From positions 1-5,690 of the forward strand of contig JACDAF010000320.1 in the NCBI GenBank assembly GCA_013695575.1: 5,690 nt of DNA. Direction: 5' to 3'. Source of the stretch: Chloroflexota bacterium (GTDB lineage: Bacteria; Chloroflexota; Limnocylindria; P2-11E). This document shows, piece by piece, positions 1 to 5,218 of the stretch. Every line of letters starts with the position of its first letter. Position 1 is the stretch's first letter. The position numbers were made by a program, and so were the translations under genes. Below the pieces are notes generated by a model that had not been told where the DNA came from, did no database searches, and worked only from the letters and a program-made list of their open reading frames with translations.

Positions 1-257
1 CTGAGAGACAGACTGTGTGCCTCGCTGCGGAAGTGGATCTGGATGGGGAAGGCCTCGGCGACGAAGAAGACGAGGACGAAGCTCCACCAGGGGATGCCGA
101 TCGGAGAGGCGGGCGGCTCCAGACCGGAAAGGAGGAACACGTAGAGGACGAAGGCGGCCGTCGCGGTGCCGCAGACCAGGCCGAGAACCGACACCTTGCG
201 CCCACGAGTGAGCGCTGAGACTCCGCGCCCCGCAGCGCCCGCTGCGGTCAGGCCCAT
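1..257 (-). CDS. N-terminal fragment of a membrane protein, probably a membrane-anchored signalling protein (GGDEF/EAL-like family suspected)
   Basis: An open frame starts at ATG 257 on the minus strand and runs off the left edge, giving 85 complete codons. An in-frame TAA lies at 302-300 and no other ATG, GTG or TTG codon intervenes, so ATG 257 is the only good start. A GGAG (minus strand, 268-265) sits 7 bases upstream of it. The product has a short basic N-terminus (Arg11, Arg18, Arg20, Lys21), a hydrophobic segment at about residues 24-45, a Pro-rich turn (48-56) and a second hydrophobic segment at about 57-70. It ends in a polar stretch with the motif HFRSEAHSLSL (75-85). From memory, a similar motif, two membrane segments followed by FRxEAHSxSLSE, occurs in N-terminal sensor regions of actinobacterial GGDEF/EAL proteins. 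No catalytic domain is inside the window, so the function is inferred. The gene is divergent from the pilus operon. Gene reality is well supported; the product is tentative. Confidence 0.68.
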   Translation of the reverse strand, partial: MGLTAAGAAGRGVSALTRGRKVSVLGLVCGTATAAFVLYVFLLSGLEPPASPIGIPWWSFVLVFFVAEAFPIQIHFRSEAHSLSL

Positions 258-483
258 GAGTCCACTCCGAGGTTGGCCGGCACCGACCTGCTCGGCCGAT
301 TACGGGCTGACGGATCGGCGCTGAGGCCGACGACGGATGATCCTGCCGATCCGGTTTGCCACTCAGCTGTCGTCATCGTCTCGCTTTCCGCACGGTTGCC
401 CCGCACGAGCCGCAGTCGGGGGAGACGGAGCTCGAGCACCCGGCTACCCGTTCCTAACGTATGCGGGTGGATCCGCCGAGCGT

Positions 484-502
484 CCCCCCTACGGGGGGTA
501 GG
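484..502. promoter_or_regulatory. GC-rich nested palindrome, candidate operator
   Basis: CCCCCC (484-489) and GGGGGG (493-498) form a perfect 6-base inverted repeat around TAC. An overlapping inverted repeat pairs CCTAC (488-492) with GTAGG (498-502) around GGGGG. The site lies about 95-115 bases upstream of the predicted pilT transcription start and about 230 bases from the start of the divergent gene. A dyad like this between divergent genes is typical of a regulator binding site, possibly for a LuxR/NarL-type regulator, but that assignment is only inference. It is not followed by a T-run, so it is not an intrinsic terminator. Confidence 0.4.
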
Positions 503-548
503 CCCGGCCTTACGCTTGTCGGGGTCGTCCGCGCATCGCCATAGCCCC

Positions 549-588
549 AGCTAGAGGGTCTAAAGCATCTCGCGGCCTGTGCCGATTG
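549..588 (+). promoter_or_regulatory. Predicted sigma-28 (FliA/WhiG)-type promoter P1 upstream of pilT, with AGCTAGA upstream element
   Basis: TAAAGCAT (561-568) matches the -35 and GCCGATTG (581-588) matches six of eight bases of the -10 of the FliA/WhiG/SigD class (consensus about TAAA-N15/16-GCCGATAA). There are 16 bases between TAAA and GCCGATTG. The heptamer AGCTAGA (549-555) precedes the -35 by 5 bases. The same three parts at the same distances recur before pilB (5163-5202), which is the main support, since GCCGAT alone is common in GC-rich DNA. The expected transcription start is about 595-598, only a few bases before the pilT ATG at 600. It probably drives pilT and the minor-pilin genes behind it. 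Confidence 0.66.
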
Positions 589-599
589 CGAGAGGGCCT

Positions 600-1754
600 A
601 TGGATCTCACAGCCGTGCTTCGGCATGCGGTCGAGTCGGGTGCCAGCGACGTCCACTTCAAGCTCGGCAAGCCCCCGGTCATGCGCTACGACGGCGTGCT
701 GGTAGCGACGTCCGAGTTTCCACCTCTCGGAGATGCGGAGCTCGCGTCCGTCCTCGATCGGGTGACCGCGACGGCCCCTCGGCGGCGACAGGAGTTCGAC
801 GAGACGGGCGACCTCGACATCGCGTACTCGGAGCCCGAGCTGCCGCGTTTCAGGGGCAATGGTTTCAGGCAGCGAGGTGCTGTATCCCTTGCGTTCCGCA
901 TCCTCGGGGACACGATCCCGAGCTTCGAGGAGCTGCATCTGCCCGCGGGCGTCGCACGGCTCGCAGACGAGCAGCGTGGCCTCGTTCTCGTGACGGGGGC
1001 GACGGGATCGGGGAAGTCGACGACGCTCGCGGCGATGCTCGACCACATCAACCGTACGCGCCAGCTGCACATCGTCACGATCGAGGACCCGATCGAGATC
1101 CTCCACGCGGATCACGGGTGCATCGTGAGCCAGCGAGAGGTCGGCCTCGACACCGATAGCTTCAGACAGGGTCTTCGGCGCGTCCTCCGACAAGACCCGG
1201 ATGTGATCCTGATCGGCGAGCTCCGGGATGGAGAGACGGCCCGAGTCGCTCTCCAGGCCGCGGAGTCCGGCCATCTCGTCCTCTCGACTCTCCATACGCT
1301 TGACGCTGCGGAGACGATCGGCAGGATGGTCGAGCTCTTTCCTCCGGGAAAGCAAGGACAGACCGCCGCGATTCTCGCCGGCGTGCTGCGAGGCGTCATC
1401 AGTCAGCGGCTGATGCCGCGGGCGGGCGGAGGTCGAGTCCCCGCCGTCGAGGTGATGGTCTCGAACGCACGCATCGCCGATCTGATCCGCGAGCTGCGCT
1501 CGGATGGCATCCCGGCGGCGATCGGGGAGGGCGAGTTCTACGGTATGCAGACGTTCTCGAAGGCCCTCGTCGATCTCGTCCTCGCCGGGCTCGTCGACCG
1601 CGAGACCGCGTCGAATGCCGCGACCAACAAGCATGACTTCGAGATCGATGTCGCGCAAGCGCTGAAGAGCCGCGCGGCCCACGGCTCCGATTCCGACGAC
1701 GACCAGCCGGAGCCACAGCAAGTAGGGCCCGGCCTCCGACTCGCTGGCGCCTGA
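600..1754 (+). CDS. pilT: Type IV pilus retraction ATPase PilT
   Basis: PilT is the cytoplasmic hexameric ATPase that powers pilus retraction by returning pilins to the membrane. The 384-residue product has the family's N-terminal PAS-like domain, starting with a SDVHF motif (16-20), and a RecA-like C-terminal domain. Visible motifs are RFR and FRQRG (84-93), Walker A GATGSGKST (133-141), the Asp box IEDPIE (161-166), Walker B DVILIGELRD (201-210), the His box GHLVLSTLHT (224-233), the PilT-specific LIRE (295-298) and GMQT (315-318). LIRE and GMQT favour PilT over PilB or GspE. ATG 600 is chosen because the protein then begins as usual for PilT. GAGAGGG (590-596) lies just upstream, but its spacing is short. 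An in-frame GTG at 579 would lie inside the predicted promoter. The tail after about residue 358 is acidic and Pro/Gln-rich, slightly longer than usual. The next gene begins 2 bases after the stop, so they are probably co-transcribed and translationally coupled. Confidence 0.95.
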   Translation: MDLTAVLRHAVESGASDVHFKLGKPPVMRYDGVLVATSEFPPLGDAELASVLDRVTATAPRRRQEFDETGDLDIAYSEPELPRFRGNGFRQRGAVSLAFRILGDTIPSFEELHLPAGVARLADEQRGLVLVTGATGSGKSTTLAAMLDHINRTRQLHIVTIEDPIEILHADHGCIVSQREVGLDTDSFRQGLRRVLRQDPDVILIGELRDGETARVALQAAESGHLVLSTLHTLDAAETIGRMVELFPPGKQGQTAAILAGVLRGVISQRLMPRAGGGRVPAVEVMVSNARIADLIRELRSDGIPAAIGEGEFYGMQTFSKALVDLVLAGLVDRETASNAATNKHDFEIDVAQALKSRAAHGSDSDDDQPEPQQVGPGLRLAGA

Positions 1755-1756
1755 AG

Positions 1757-2308
1757 ATGACCCGCCTGCCTGGACGTGCTCCCGACCTGCGGAGCCAGAG
1801 CGGCTACTCGCTCATCGAGCTCATGACGGTGATGGCGATCCTCGGGCTCGTTCTCGCGGGTCTGACGGCCATGTTCCAGGCCGGCGTCCGTGCCGAGGTG
1901 CGATCGAGCCGAGAGTTCCAGGCGCAACAGAATGCACGGCTCGCGATGGACAAATTGCGCCGCGAGCTGCACTGCGCGAACGCGATCTCGGCGCCGAATG
2001 GAACAGCGGTCGCCGCGGTCAGCGTCACGCTCCCGACCGCCTGCCCCGGCACGGCCGCGACCGTGACCTATGCGACGGTCGCGGTGTCAGCCGGCCGCTG
2101 GCAGCTCACTCGGGCTGCAGATGCCGGCTCTCCCGTGGTCGTCGCCGACTACCTGACCGCCGAAACCCCGTTCACGTACTACATCCCGGCGACCGGGACG
2201 CTCGGCCGGCTACGCGTCGACCTCCCCGTGAACCTCAACCCCACAGACGCGAGCACCGAATGGCGGCTCCAAGACGACATCGTGCTGCGCAACTCCATCC
2301 GGCTGTGA
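1757..2308 (+). CDS. PilW/PulJ-like type IV minor prepilin
   Basis: This is a 183-residue prepilin, probably a minor pilin that helps initiate or cap the pilus. The N-terminus is a class III signal: a basic 16-residue leader ending in SQSG, predicted cleavage after Gly16, then YSLIE with Glu at mature position +5 (Glu21) and a hydrophobic helix to about residue 41. Tyr at +1 instead of the usual Phe is a mild deviation. After the helix, the stretch RLAMDKLRREL (61-71) resembles the conserved post-helix region of PulJ/PilW proteins. The rest is a Thr/Val/Ala-rich globular domain with only two cysteines, Cys73 and Cys96, which could form a disulfide outside the membrane. The start is 2 bases after the pilT stop and has no good Shine-Dalgarno sequence, so translation is probably coupled to pilT. 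The exact paralogue name (PilW versus another J-type minor pilin) is uncertain; the prepilin call is firm. Confidence 0.88.
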   Translation: MTRLPGRAPDLRSQSGYSLIELMTVMAILGLVLAGLTAMFQAGVRAEVRSSREFQAQQNARLAMDKLRRELHCANAISAPNGTAVAAVSVTLPTACPGTAATVTYATVAVSAGRWQLTRAADAGSPVVVADYLTAETPFTYYIPATGTLGRLRVDLPVNLNPTDASTEWRLQDDIVLRNSIRL

Positions 2309-2335
2309 TGGCGACCTCGAACGAGGGAGATCCGG

Positions 2336-2371
2336 CCTCCCCCGGCGGAGGGACGACTGCTCGCCGAGCAG
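2336..2371 (+). other. Paired small hairpins in the leader between the PilW-like and PilX-like genes
   Basis: The 104-base gap 2309-2412 is the longest inside the operon. It contains CCTCC/GGAGG (2336-2340 with 2347-2351) and a perfect CTGCTC/GAGCAG stem with a 3-base loop (2357-2371). Neither is followed by a T-run, so they are not classic terminators. They could influence mRNA stability or limit translational coupling between the two prepilins. This is inference from sequence symmetry only. Confidence 0.3.
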
Positions 2372-2401
2372 CGCCGAGACTGAGAGTCCGGTCTAGGTCG
2401 G

Positions 2402-2407
2402 AAAGGA
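2402..2407 (+). promoter_or_regulatory. Shine-Dalgarno that decides the PilX-like start
   Basis: AAAGGA lies 5 bases upstream of ATG 2413. It is one of the clearest ribosome binding sites in the window. It favours 2413 over the longer in-frame starts at 2260 and 2308, which would add a Pro/Arg-rich extension in front of the prepilin signal. Confidence 0.7.
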
Positions 2408-2412
2408 CAATC

Positions 2413-3834
2413 ATGCGGCTACGGTTCAGAGACGAGAGCGGCGTCGCCTTGGTCATGGCGGTGTGGATCCTCGCGTTCCTGATGCTCACGGGCTCGTCGC
2501 TCGTCTTCTATGCAGGCTCGGGGGCGAGCCATGCGGAGGTGTCGACGGAGGATGCGCGAGCCCTCAACCTCGCCGAGGCGGGGGAGAACTACGCGCGCGC
2601 CATCCTCTATAACGCCGCGGATCCCGAGCTGTCGAGCGCGGTCGGGCCCGGCTCGCTGACGCTCGAGGGGGGAACGGTGGGCTACTCGGGGACGTACGAC
2701 TCGACGACAAAGATTTGGACGCTGACCGGCACCGGCACGCACTTGAACCCGACGGGAGCAGCGACCCCGATCTCGCGAACGGTCTCGAGCCAGGTGCTCG
2801 TCGCCAGCTCGAGTGGCATCGGGCTCGCGTGGGGGTATGTCTTCGCCGACACGACGAACTGCACGACGCTCGGAAACAACGTCACCATCGACGCCCCCAT
2901 CTACGTGCGAGGAGACCTCTGCATGCAGGACTCGGCACTGATCACGGCCGATCTGGTGCAGGTACGGGGCAAGGTGCAGATCACGGAGTCGGCGTCGATC
3001 GGGACCGCGGCCGCGCCGGTGGCGGCGGTCGCCGTCGGGGGCGGTTGCCGGTATCCCTGGAGCGGCTCCTACGTCACCCCCTGCACGTCGGCGCAGAAGG
3101 TCTACCGAACCGCGTTCTCCCCCATCGTTCTCGATCTGGCGAAGCCTGCGTTGGACTTTCCGAGCTGGTACGCGAACGCCAAGCCGGGGCCGATGAGCCA
3201 GACCTGCACCGTTGGGAGCTTCCCCGGCCAGTTCGACAACGACGGGACGTTGAATCGAAGCAACCCCATGCAAAACCTGTTCCCGAGTGTCCCGTACGAC
3301 TGTCAGGTCCGGCTCGGCGGACCGCTGGGTCCGGTCCTGGGCCGGATTGCCTATACGCCGGGCAGTCCGGGGATCTTCTACATCCAAGGCGTCGTGTTCT
3401 TCGACGGCAAGCTCGAGTTCGCCGGAAACTTCGCCGGAAACAAAGACGTCGTCTACGTCGGCCGCGGGTCGATCTACGCGTCCGACACGATCACGATCCG
3501 CAACCACGTGAGGTTCTGCGCTTCGGTCGGCTGTGACGCGACGCTCTGGAATCCGAACGTGAACCTGCTGCTGCTCGCCAGCGGCGCACTTTCGCCGATC
3601 AGCTTCATTGTCGAGAACAACACGACGTGGCACGGCGCGATCTACGCCGTCAACGACTACTCGCAGGGCAGCAGCGCCATCGTCTGCGGGCCGATCATCG
3701 CGCAGGAGCTCTTCATCGAGAACAACACGGACATCTGCTACGTGCCGTTCACCGTCGGCGTTCCGGGTTTGCCCTGGAACTCGACTCCGACGATCCAGCT
3801 CGTGAACGTGCCCGACAGCTACACGACCGACTAG
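2413..3834 (+). CDS. Large PilX/GspK-like minor prepilin with beta-helix-like exported domain
   Basis: From ATG 2413 the product has 473 residues. It starts with a short charged leader ending in RDESG (cleavage predicted after Gly10), then VALVMAVW and a hydrophobic helix to about residue 33. Mature position +5 is Met, not Glu, as in GspK and some PilX proteins, which often sit at the pseudopilus tip. The segment NLAEAGENYARA (52-63) is typical of the post-helix region of PilX N-terminal-domain proteins. The exported part is large and has short beta-strand-like repeats reminiscent of bactofilin or right-handed beta-helix folds (about 150-200 and 325-445). Recurrent turns of the form [LIV]xN[NH][VT] are seen at 153-157, 362-366, 400-404 and 435-439. 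It has ten cysteines (150, 170, 212, 224, 265, 297, 369, 374, 425, 442), an even number consistent with disulfides outside the cytoplasm. It is much longer than classic PilX of about 200 residues. Prepilin nature is well supported; the fold and any adhesive role are inference. Confidence 0.85.
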   Translation: MRLRFRDESGVALVMAVWILAFLMLTGSSLVFYAGSGASHAEVSTEDARALNLAEAGENYARAILYNAADPELSSAVGPGSLTLEGGTVGYSGTYDSTTKIWTLTGTGTHLNPTGAATPISRTVSSQVLVASSSGIGLAWGYVFADTTNCTTLGNNVTIDAPIYVRGDLCMQDSALITADLVQVRGKVQITESASIGTAAAPVAAVAVGGGCRYPWSGSYVTPCTSAQKVYRTAFSPIVLDLAKPALDFPSWYANAKPGPMSQTCTVGSFPGQFDNDGTLNRSNPMQNLFPSVPYDCQVRLGGPLGPVLGRIAYTPGSPGIFYIQGVVFFDGKLEFAGNFAGNKDVVYVGRGSIYASDTITIRNHVRFCASVGCDATLWNPNVNLLLLASGALSPISFIVENNTTWHGAIYAVNDYSQGSSAIVCGPIIAQELFIENNTDICYVPFTVGVPGLPWNSTPTIQLVNVPDSYTTD

Positions 3835-3836
3835 GC

Positions 3837-3853
3837 GCCACTACAGAGGTGGC
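3837..3853 (+). promoter_or_regulatory. Hairpin overlapping the Shine-Dalgarno of the PilV-like gene
   Basis: GCCAC (3837-3841) and GTGGC (3849-3853) form a 5-base inverted repeat around a 7-base loop in the 25-base gap before the PilV-like gene. The likely Shine-Dalgarno AGAGGTGG (3845-3852) lies half in the loop and half in the right arm, about 7-9 bases before ATG 3860. Pairing could lower ribosome access, but the stem is short and translating ribosomes from the PilX-like gene would open it. The Shine-Dalgarno itself is a confident call; its control by the hairpin is speculative. Confidence 0.35.
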
Positions 3854-3859
3854 TGCGCA

Positions 3860-4414
3860 ATGCCGATTCCTTCCGTGGTGAGTCGCGGTAACTCCTCAAC
3901 CGGCGCACGCGTCCGCAGCGAGCAGGGCTTCGGCCTGGTCGAGCTGCTCGCGGCCATGATGATGCTGATGGTCGGCATCCTCGCGCTCTTCGCGATGTTC
4001 GAGTCGGGGATCCGCACGATCAAACGCGCGAGCACGGTCACGACTGCGGGTGCGCTCGCAGACCGCGAGATGGAGAACATGCGCGCGATCCGGTACGACT
4101 CGATCGGCCTGCCCGAGCCCCTCGTCGTTGCGGCGGCCGCACCCTATTCGTCCGATCCGGCGTATCAGGCGACCCCTGCGAACCGAGTCGCGCTGAATGC
4201 CTGCGGAACCGCGCCCTGCACGACGAAGGTGCCGGTACAGACGTTGACCGGCGCCGACGGCAAGAGCTATCGGGTCGACACCTACATGACCTGGCAGACG
4301 ATCACGGGAGGGCGAGCGGTGAAGCTCGTGACGATCGTCGTCCGCGACGGGGCCGACACGAACAAGGTCTGGGCACGAACCGCGTCCTCGTTCGACGCTT
4401 CGACCGGCGAGTAG
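3860..4414 (+). CDS. PilV-like type IV minor prepilin
   Basis: This 184-residue protein has a class III prepilin signal. A 23-residue Arg-containing leader ends in RSEQG, cleavage is predicted after Gly23, and the mature protein starts FGLVE with Glu at +5 (Glu28), followed by a Met/Leu-rich helix to about residue 47. The region after it, ADREMENMRAIRYDSIG (67-83), matches the style of PilV/GspI-type minor pilins, where membrane-proximal polar helices precede an RxxxYD-like motif. The C-terminal domain is beta-rich in appearance (YRVDTYMTWQ, VKLVTIVVRDG), as in PilV. Two cysteines, Cys115 and Cys120, could make a small disulfide loop. It has a good Shine-Dalgarno (AGAGGTGG, 3845-3852) and sits between another prepilin gene and the prepilin peptidase gene. 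It probably works in the minor-pilin priming complex with the PilW- and PilX-like proteins. The prepilin call is firm; the PilV name is by resemblance. Confidence 0.88.
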   Translation: MPIPSVVSRGNSSTGARVRSEQGFGLVELLAAMMMLMVGILALFAMFESGIRTIKRASTVTTAGALADREMENMRAIRYDSIGLPEPLVVAAAAPYSSDPAYQATPANRVALNACGTAPCTTKVPVQTLTGADGKSYRVDTYMTWQTITGGRAVKLVTIVVRDGADTNKVWARTASSFDASTGE

Positions 4415-4417
4415 GCA

Positions 4418-5164
4418 GTGAACGCTGCCGCCGCAGTCTTCGTTCTCGCTCCGGCGCTCGCGCTCGGAAGCTTCTTGAACGTCGTCGCGGCACGGGTGCC
4501 CGAGCGTCGGTCGCTACTCCGCCCGCCCTCGTCCTGTGGAAGCTGCGACCGGGAGATCCGCTGGCGCGACAACGTCCCCGTTCTCTCCTATTTCCTCCTA
4601 CGCGGGCGTTGCAGGCACTGCGCGGCGCGGATCTCACCGCTCTATCCGGCGGTGGAGGCGGGAACGGCTGCGCTGGCAGTCGCGTGCGTGGTGGCCTTCG
4701 GCCCGACCGTCTACGCGGCGCTCGCGGTCGGCTTCTGCGCGCTCCTGGTCACCCTCTCGGCAATCGACGTCCAGCACCGAATCGTCCCGAACCGCATCGT
4801 GCTGCCCGCGGCGGTTTTGGTCTTGGTGGCCCGGACGCTGCTCGATCCGAGCCCCGAGTGGCTCCTCGGTGCCGTGGGAGCAGCCGGATTCCTGTTTCTC
4901 GCTGTTCTCGCGTATCCGAAGGGGCTCGGCATGGGCGACGTGAAGCTCGCTCTGCTCCTGGGCGCGATGCTGGGCGCGGGGGTTTCCGCGGCGCTCTTCA
5001 TCGGGTTTCTCGCGGGTCTCGTCCCGGCAGTCGTCCTCGTCGCGAGACACGGATCGGCTGCGCGCAAGATGGCCGTTCCGCTCGTGCCGTTCCTGTCCGT
5101 CGGCGCCGTCATCGCCCTGTTCTTCGGCGAGCGTCTGCTGGACGGTTATCTCACATTGTTCTAG
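4418..5164 (+). CDS. pilD: Prepilin peptidase / N-methyltransferase PilD
   Basis: PilD is the inner-membrane aspartic protease that cuts prepilins after the conserved Gly and N-methylates the new first residue. The 248-residue product has the complete bifunctional layout. The N-terminal GSFLNVVAARVP (17-28) is followed by a cytoplasmic zinc loop with CxxC pairs at Cys40/Cys43 and Cys65/Cys68 flanking RDNVPVLSYFLLRGRC (50-65), the methyltransferase region. The peptidase domain has its two catalytic aspartates at Asp117 (in AIDVQHRIVPN) and Asp174 (in GLGMGDVKLALL, the GxGD motif). Hydrophobic segments fit the usual multi-pass topology. GTG 4418 is the only plausible start: an in-frame TAG lies one codon upstream, at 4412-4414, which is the stop of the PilV-like gene. 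Spacing is 3 bases, so the gene is almost certainly co-translated in the operon. Its substrates would include the three upstream prepilins. Confidence 0.96.
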   Translation: MNAAAAVFVLAPALALGSFLNVVAARVPERRSLLRPPSSCGSCDREIRWRDNVPVLSYFLLRGRCRHCAARISPLYPAVEAGTAALAVACVVAFGPTVYAALAVGFCALLVTLSAIDVQHRIVPNRIVLPAAVLVLVARTLLDPSPEWLLGAVGAAGFLFLAVLAYPKGLGMGDVKLALLLGAMLGAGVSAALFIGFLAGLVPAVVLVARHGSAARKMAVPLVPFLSVGAVIALFFGERLLDGYLTLF

Positions 5165-5170
5165 CTAGAA
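5159..5170. repeat. Perfect 12-base palindrome at the pilD stop
   Basis: TTCTAGCTAGAA is identical to its reverse complement. It covers the last codons of pilD, including the TAG stop (5162-5164), and ends 4 bases before the -35 of promoter P2. Its right half, AGCTAGA, is the element also present at the same distance before the pilT promoter. There only that half is conserved (545-556 is not palindromic), so the half-site rather than the full dyad may be the recognised unit. A transcription factor site just upstream of -35 would suit an activator. Confidence 0.45.
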
Positions 5171-5202
5171 GCTGTCAAGCCGGGGTCGGGCGCTGCCGAT
5201 AA
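5163..5202 (+). promoter_or_regulatory. Predicted sigma-28 (FliA/WhiG)-type promoter P2 upstream of pilB, with AGCTAGA upstream element
   Basis: TCAAGC (5175-5180) as -35 and an exact GCCGATAA (5195-5202) as -10 are separated by 16 bases between TCAA and GCCGATAA, the same as in P1. AGCTAGA (5163-5169) precedes the -35 by 5 bases, also as in P1. GCCGATAA is the full consensus -10 of the FliA class, and TCAA is a common -35 variant. The predicted transcription start is about 5209-5212, in the 68-base gap between pilD and pilB. It would separate pilB and later genes into their own transcription unit, while read-through from P1 remains possible because no terminator is visible. Confidence 0.72.
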
Positions 5203-5218
5203 CCCGTTCGAGGGACAG

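Larger units (their letters stand above)
258..599. other. Divergent intergenic region between the membrane-protein gene and pilT
   Basis: This 342-base stretch has no convincing gene; the short frames crossing it have low-complexity translations and no recognisable motif. It should hold the promoters for both directions. Plus-strand signals seen are a GC-rich nested palindrome at 484-502 and a sigma-28-type promoter at 549-588. A looser inverted repeat, CACCCG (437-442) and CGGGTG (464-469), is separated by 21 bases. No clear -35/-10 pair was found on the minus strand for the divergent gene; TAATCG (303-298) is a weak -10 candidate without a matching -35. No tRNA, terminator or repeat array was seen. 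Confidence 0.7.

Noticed and set aside
579..599. Upstream GTG start for pilT at 579
   Set aside because: It overlaps the predicted -10 element, has no Shine-Dalgarno, and adds seven residues in front of the normal PilT N-terminus.
510..1721. 403-codon open frame on the minus strand opposite pilT
   Set aside because: Its product is Arg/Asp/Glu/Leu-rich without recognisable motifs, as expected for the shadow of a GC-rich gene; pilT on the other strand has every family motif.
2715..3536. 273-codon plus-strand open frame in another frame of the PilX-like gene
   Set aside because: Low-complexity Arg/Gly/His/Asp product typical of a frame-shifted GC-rich gene; no start signal.
2419..3633. 404-codon open frame on the minus strand opposite the PilX-like gene
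   Set aside because: Arg-rich shadow with no domain, signal or ribosome binding site; the plus-strand prepilin explains the region.
3863..3870. Another GCCGATTC as a third sigma-28 promoter near the PilV-like start
   Set aside because: No TAAA or TCAA and no AGCTAGA at the right distance upstream; it lies inside coding sequence. Other GCCGATC occurrences (about 96, 343, 1477, 2947 and 3597) fail the same test.
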